Shown here: in pieces, positions 63,280 to 64,000 of the stretch | Layout of the letters: every line of letters starts with the position of its first letter | How positions within the stretch are numbered: the stretch's first letter is position 1 | Assembly: GCA_965263365.1 (NCBI GenBank) | Contig: OZ253672.1 | Span: 868,001 to 932,000 of the forward strand | Length of the DNA stretch: 64,000 bases | Source of the DNA: CANMUM01 sp965263365 | Lineage (GTDB): Bacteria > Pseudomonadota > Alphaproteobacteria > Rhodobacterales > Rhodobacteraceae | Direction of reading: 5' to 3' | Translations under genes and position numbers: made by a program | The notes under the pieces: generated by a model | What the model saw: only the letters and a program-made list of their open reading frames with translations | What the model was told of the DNA's origin: nothing | Database searches by the model: none

Positions 63280-63937
63280 AACTGAGAAATTTGAAATTGA
63301 TTATTTATCCGCGGGCCAAGCTAACAAGCATCTAACGGTTAATGATGGGTTTCTAAAATTTGATGCGCTTATGGCGCTAAATTTAGGAACTCCGCCGGCT
63401 TTGCCTGAAGTTTCGGAAGAGGGCGTGTGCTATGTCGTGTCAAATTCAGACCCAATTTATAGTGATCATGCAGGTCAAATCGCAATATACACAAATGGAG
63501 GCTATACTTTTTTATCACCCTCAAACGGATTGATGGCGCAAAGTGAGCAAAAACGTAAAATATATAATGGGAGCTATTTTGAGAGCTTTGGCACGCAAAC
63601 TAAAACTTTTGATGTGGTGTTGAATGAAAATTTCACTCATACAGAAGAAGTGATGAGTGCAAACACGGTTGTTCTTGGCATCACAGGACGCGTCATTGAA
63701 GAAATTGTAGGTGTTGATGTGGCTTCTTGGTCGATTGGAGTTGATGATGATCCAAATCGTTACGGAAGTGGTCTCTGGTTGGGTAAAAATGGCTGGGTAA
63801 GAGGATTAACTGGATCGCCGCTTACATACTGGAGCGATACTCCGCTAACCATTTCACCTGATAATGGCAACTTTACAAGTGGAAAAATTCGGCTACAGAT
63901 CCACTATTTGGAACTTTCTGTACCTCCAGAAGTGTAA
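63272..63937 (+). CDS. DUF2793 protein, probable GTA tail fibre
   Basis: A 221-residue protein with the DUF2793 start (FEIDYLSAGQANKHLTVNDGFLKFDALMALNL) followed by a C-terminal beta-rich receptor-binding-like part (VVLGITGRVIEEIVGVDVASWSIGVDDD). In Rhodobacter capsulatus the DUF2793 tail fibre (rcc00171) is encoded away from the main cluster; here it overlaps g15 by eight bases and is clearly co-transcribed. It would contact the recipient surface. Confidence 0.85.
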   Translation: MSKTEKFEIDYLSAGQANKHLTVNDGFLKFDALMALNLGTPPALPEVSEEGVCYVVSNSDPIYSDHAGQIAIYTNGGYTFLSPSNGLMAQSEQKRKIYNGSYFESFGTQTKTFDVVLNENFTHTEEVMSANTVVLGITGRVIEEIVGVDVASWSIGVDDDPNRYGSGLWLGKNGWVRGLTGSPLTYWSDTPLTISPDNGNFTSGKIRLQIHYLELSVPPEV

Positions 63938-64000
63938 TTTGCTCTTGAAGAATTATTATAGGGCATTAAAGTCTCAGAAAATTTTTAACAAGTGACTTAA

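Overview
The window is alphaproteobacterial chromosome of moderately low GC. The evidence is a CtrA cell-cycle regulator, alphaproteobacterial direct-repeat LexA boxes (GTTC-N7-GTTC / GAAC-N7-GAAC), the gene pairs trmFO-gluQRS and glnB-glnA, and a complete RcGTA-type gene transfer agent cluster. The proteins look most like those of the Caulobacterales/Hyphomonadales side of the class; this placement is an inference from sequence memory, not from a search.

Layout. 0-11 kb: B12-dependent ribonucleotide reductase (nrdJ), a 0.9-kb AT-rich divergent intergenic region, ctrA, the ligA-recG pair, a previously overlooked 43-codon membrane peptide under two perfect LexA boxes, an IscU/NifU-like scaffold protein and hisI. 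11-14 kb: an unknown exported protein with a CtrA-box-like site before it, decayed sequence, and a DUF2000 protein. 14-24 kb: trmFO-gluQRS, two beta-barrel proteins coupled to gyrA, acetoacetyl-CoA synthetase with an asparaginase, rpmJ, tRNA-Val(GAC) and an N-formylglutamate amidohydrolase-like protein. 25-26 kb: a small dimeric alpha/beta-barrel protein with a WYL-type regulator.

26-30.6 kb is a graveyard. It holds a nuclease pseudogene with two in-frame TGA codons, then the relic of a prophage: a frameshifted N-acetylmuramidase, a DUF6378-type protein, an AbiU2/HEPN-like gene split at an A7 run, a truncated Dam methylase, small orphan ORFs and a deleted, nonsense-carrying tyrosine integrase with a LexA box in front. 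It ends against tRNA-Leu(TAG), the probable attachment site.

31-49.5 kb is mostly housekeeping: a ferric-reductase-like flavocytochrome, glnB-glnA, metK-ahcY-thyX, a subtilisin-like outer-membrane protease with small exported proteins beside it, thrS, two TbpB-barrel-like lipoproteins, and acpP-fabF-mltG. A GyrI-like pseudogene with two in-frame TAA codons lies at 39.4-39.9 kb.

49.9-63.9 kb is an apparently intact gene transfer agent cluster in the canonical order: TerS, TerL, portal, g3.5, protease, capsid, adaptor, stopper, tail terminator, tail tube, two small assembly genes, short tape measure, distal tail, hub, NlpC/P60 peptidase, TIM-barrel megatron, then a DUF2793 fibre-like protein. 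All reading frames are open and most junctions overlap, in sharp contrast to the decayed prophage, which suggests the GTA is under selection. A good sigma70-like promoter followed within about 20 nt by a terminator-like hairpin sits just before its first gene and may be an attenuated leader.
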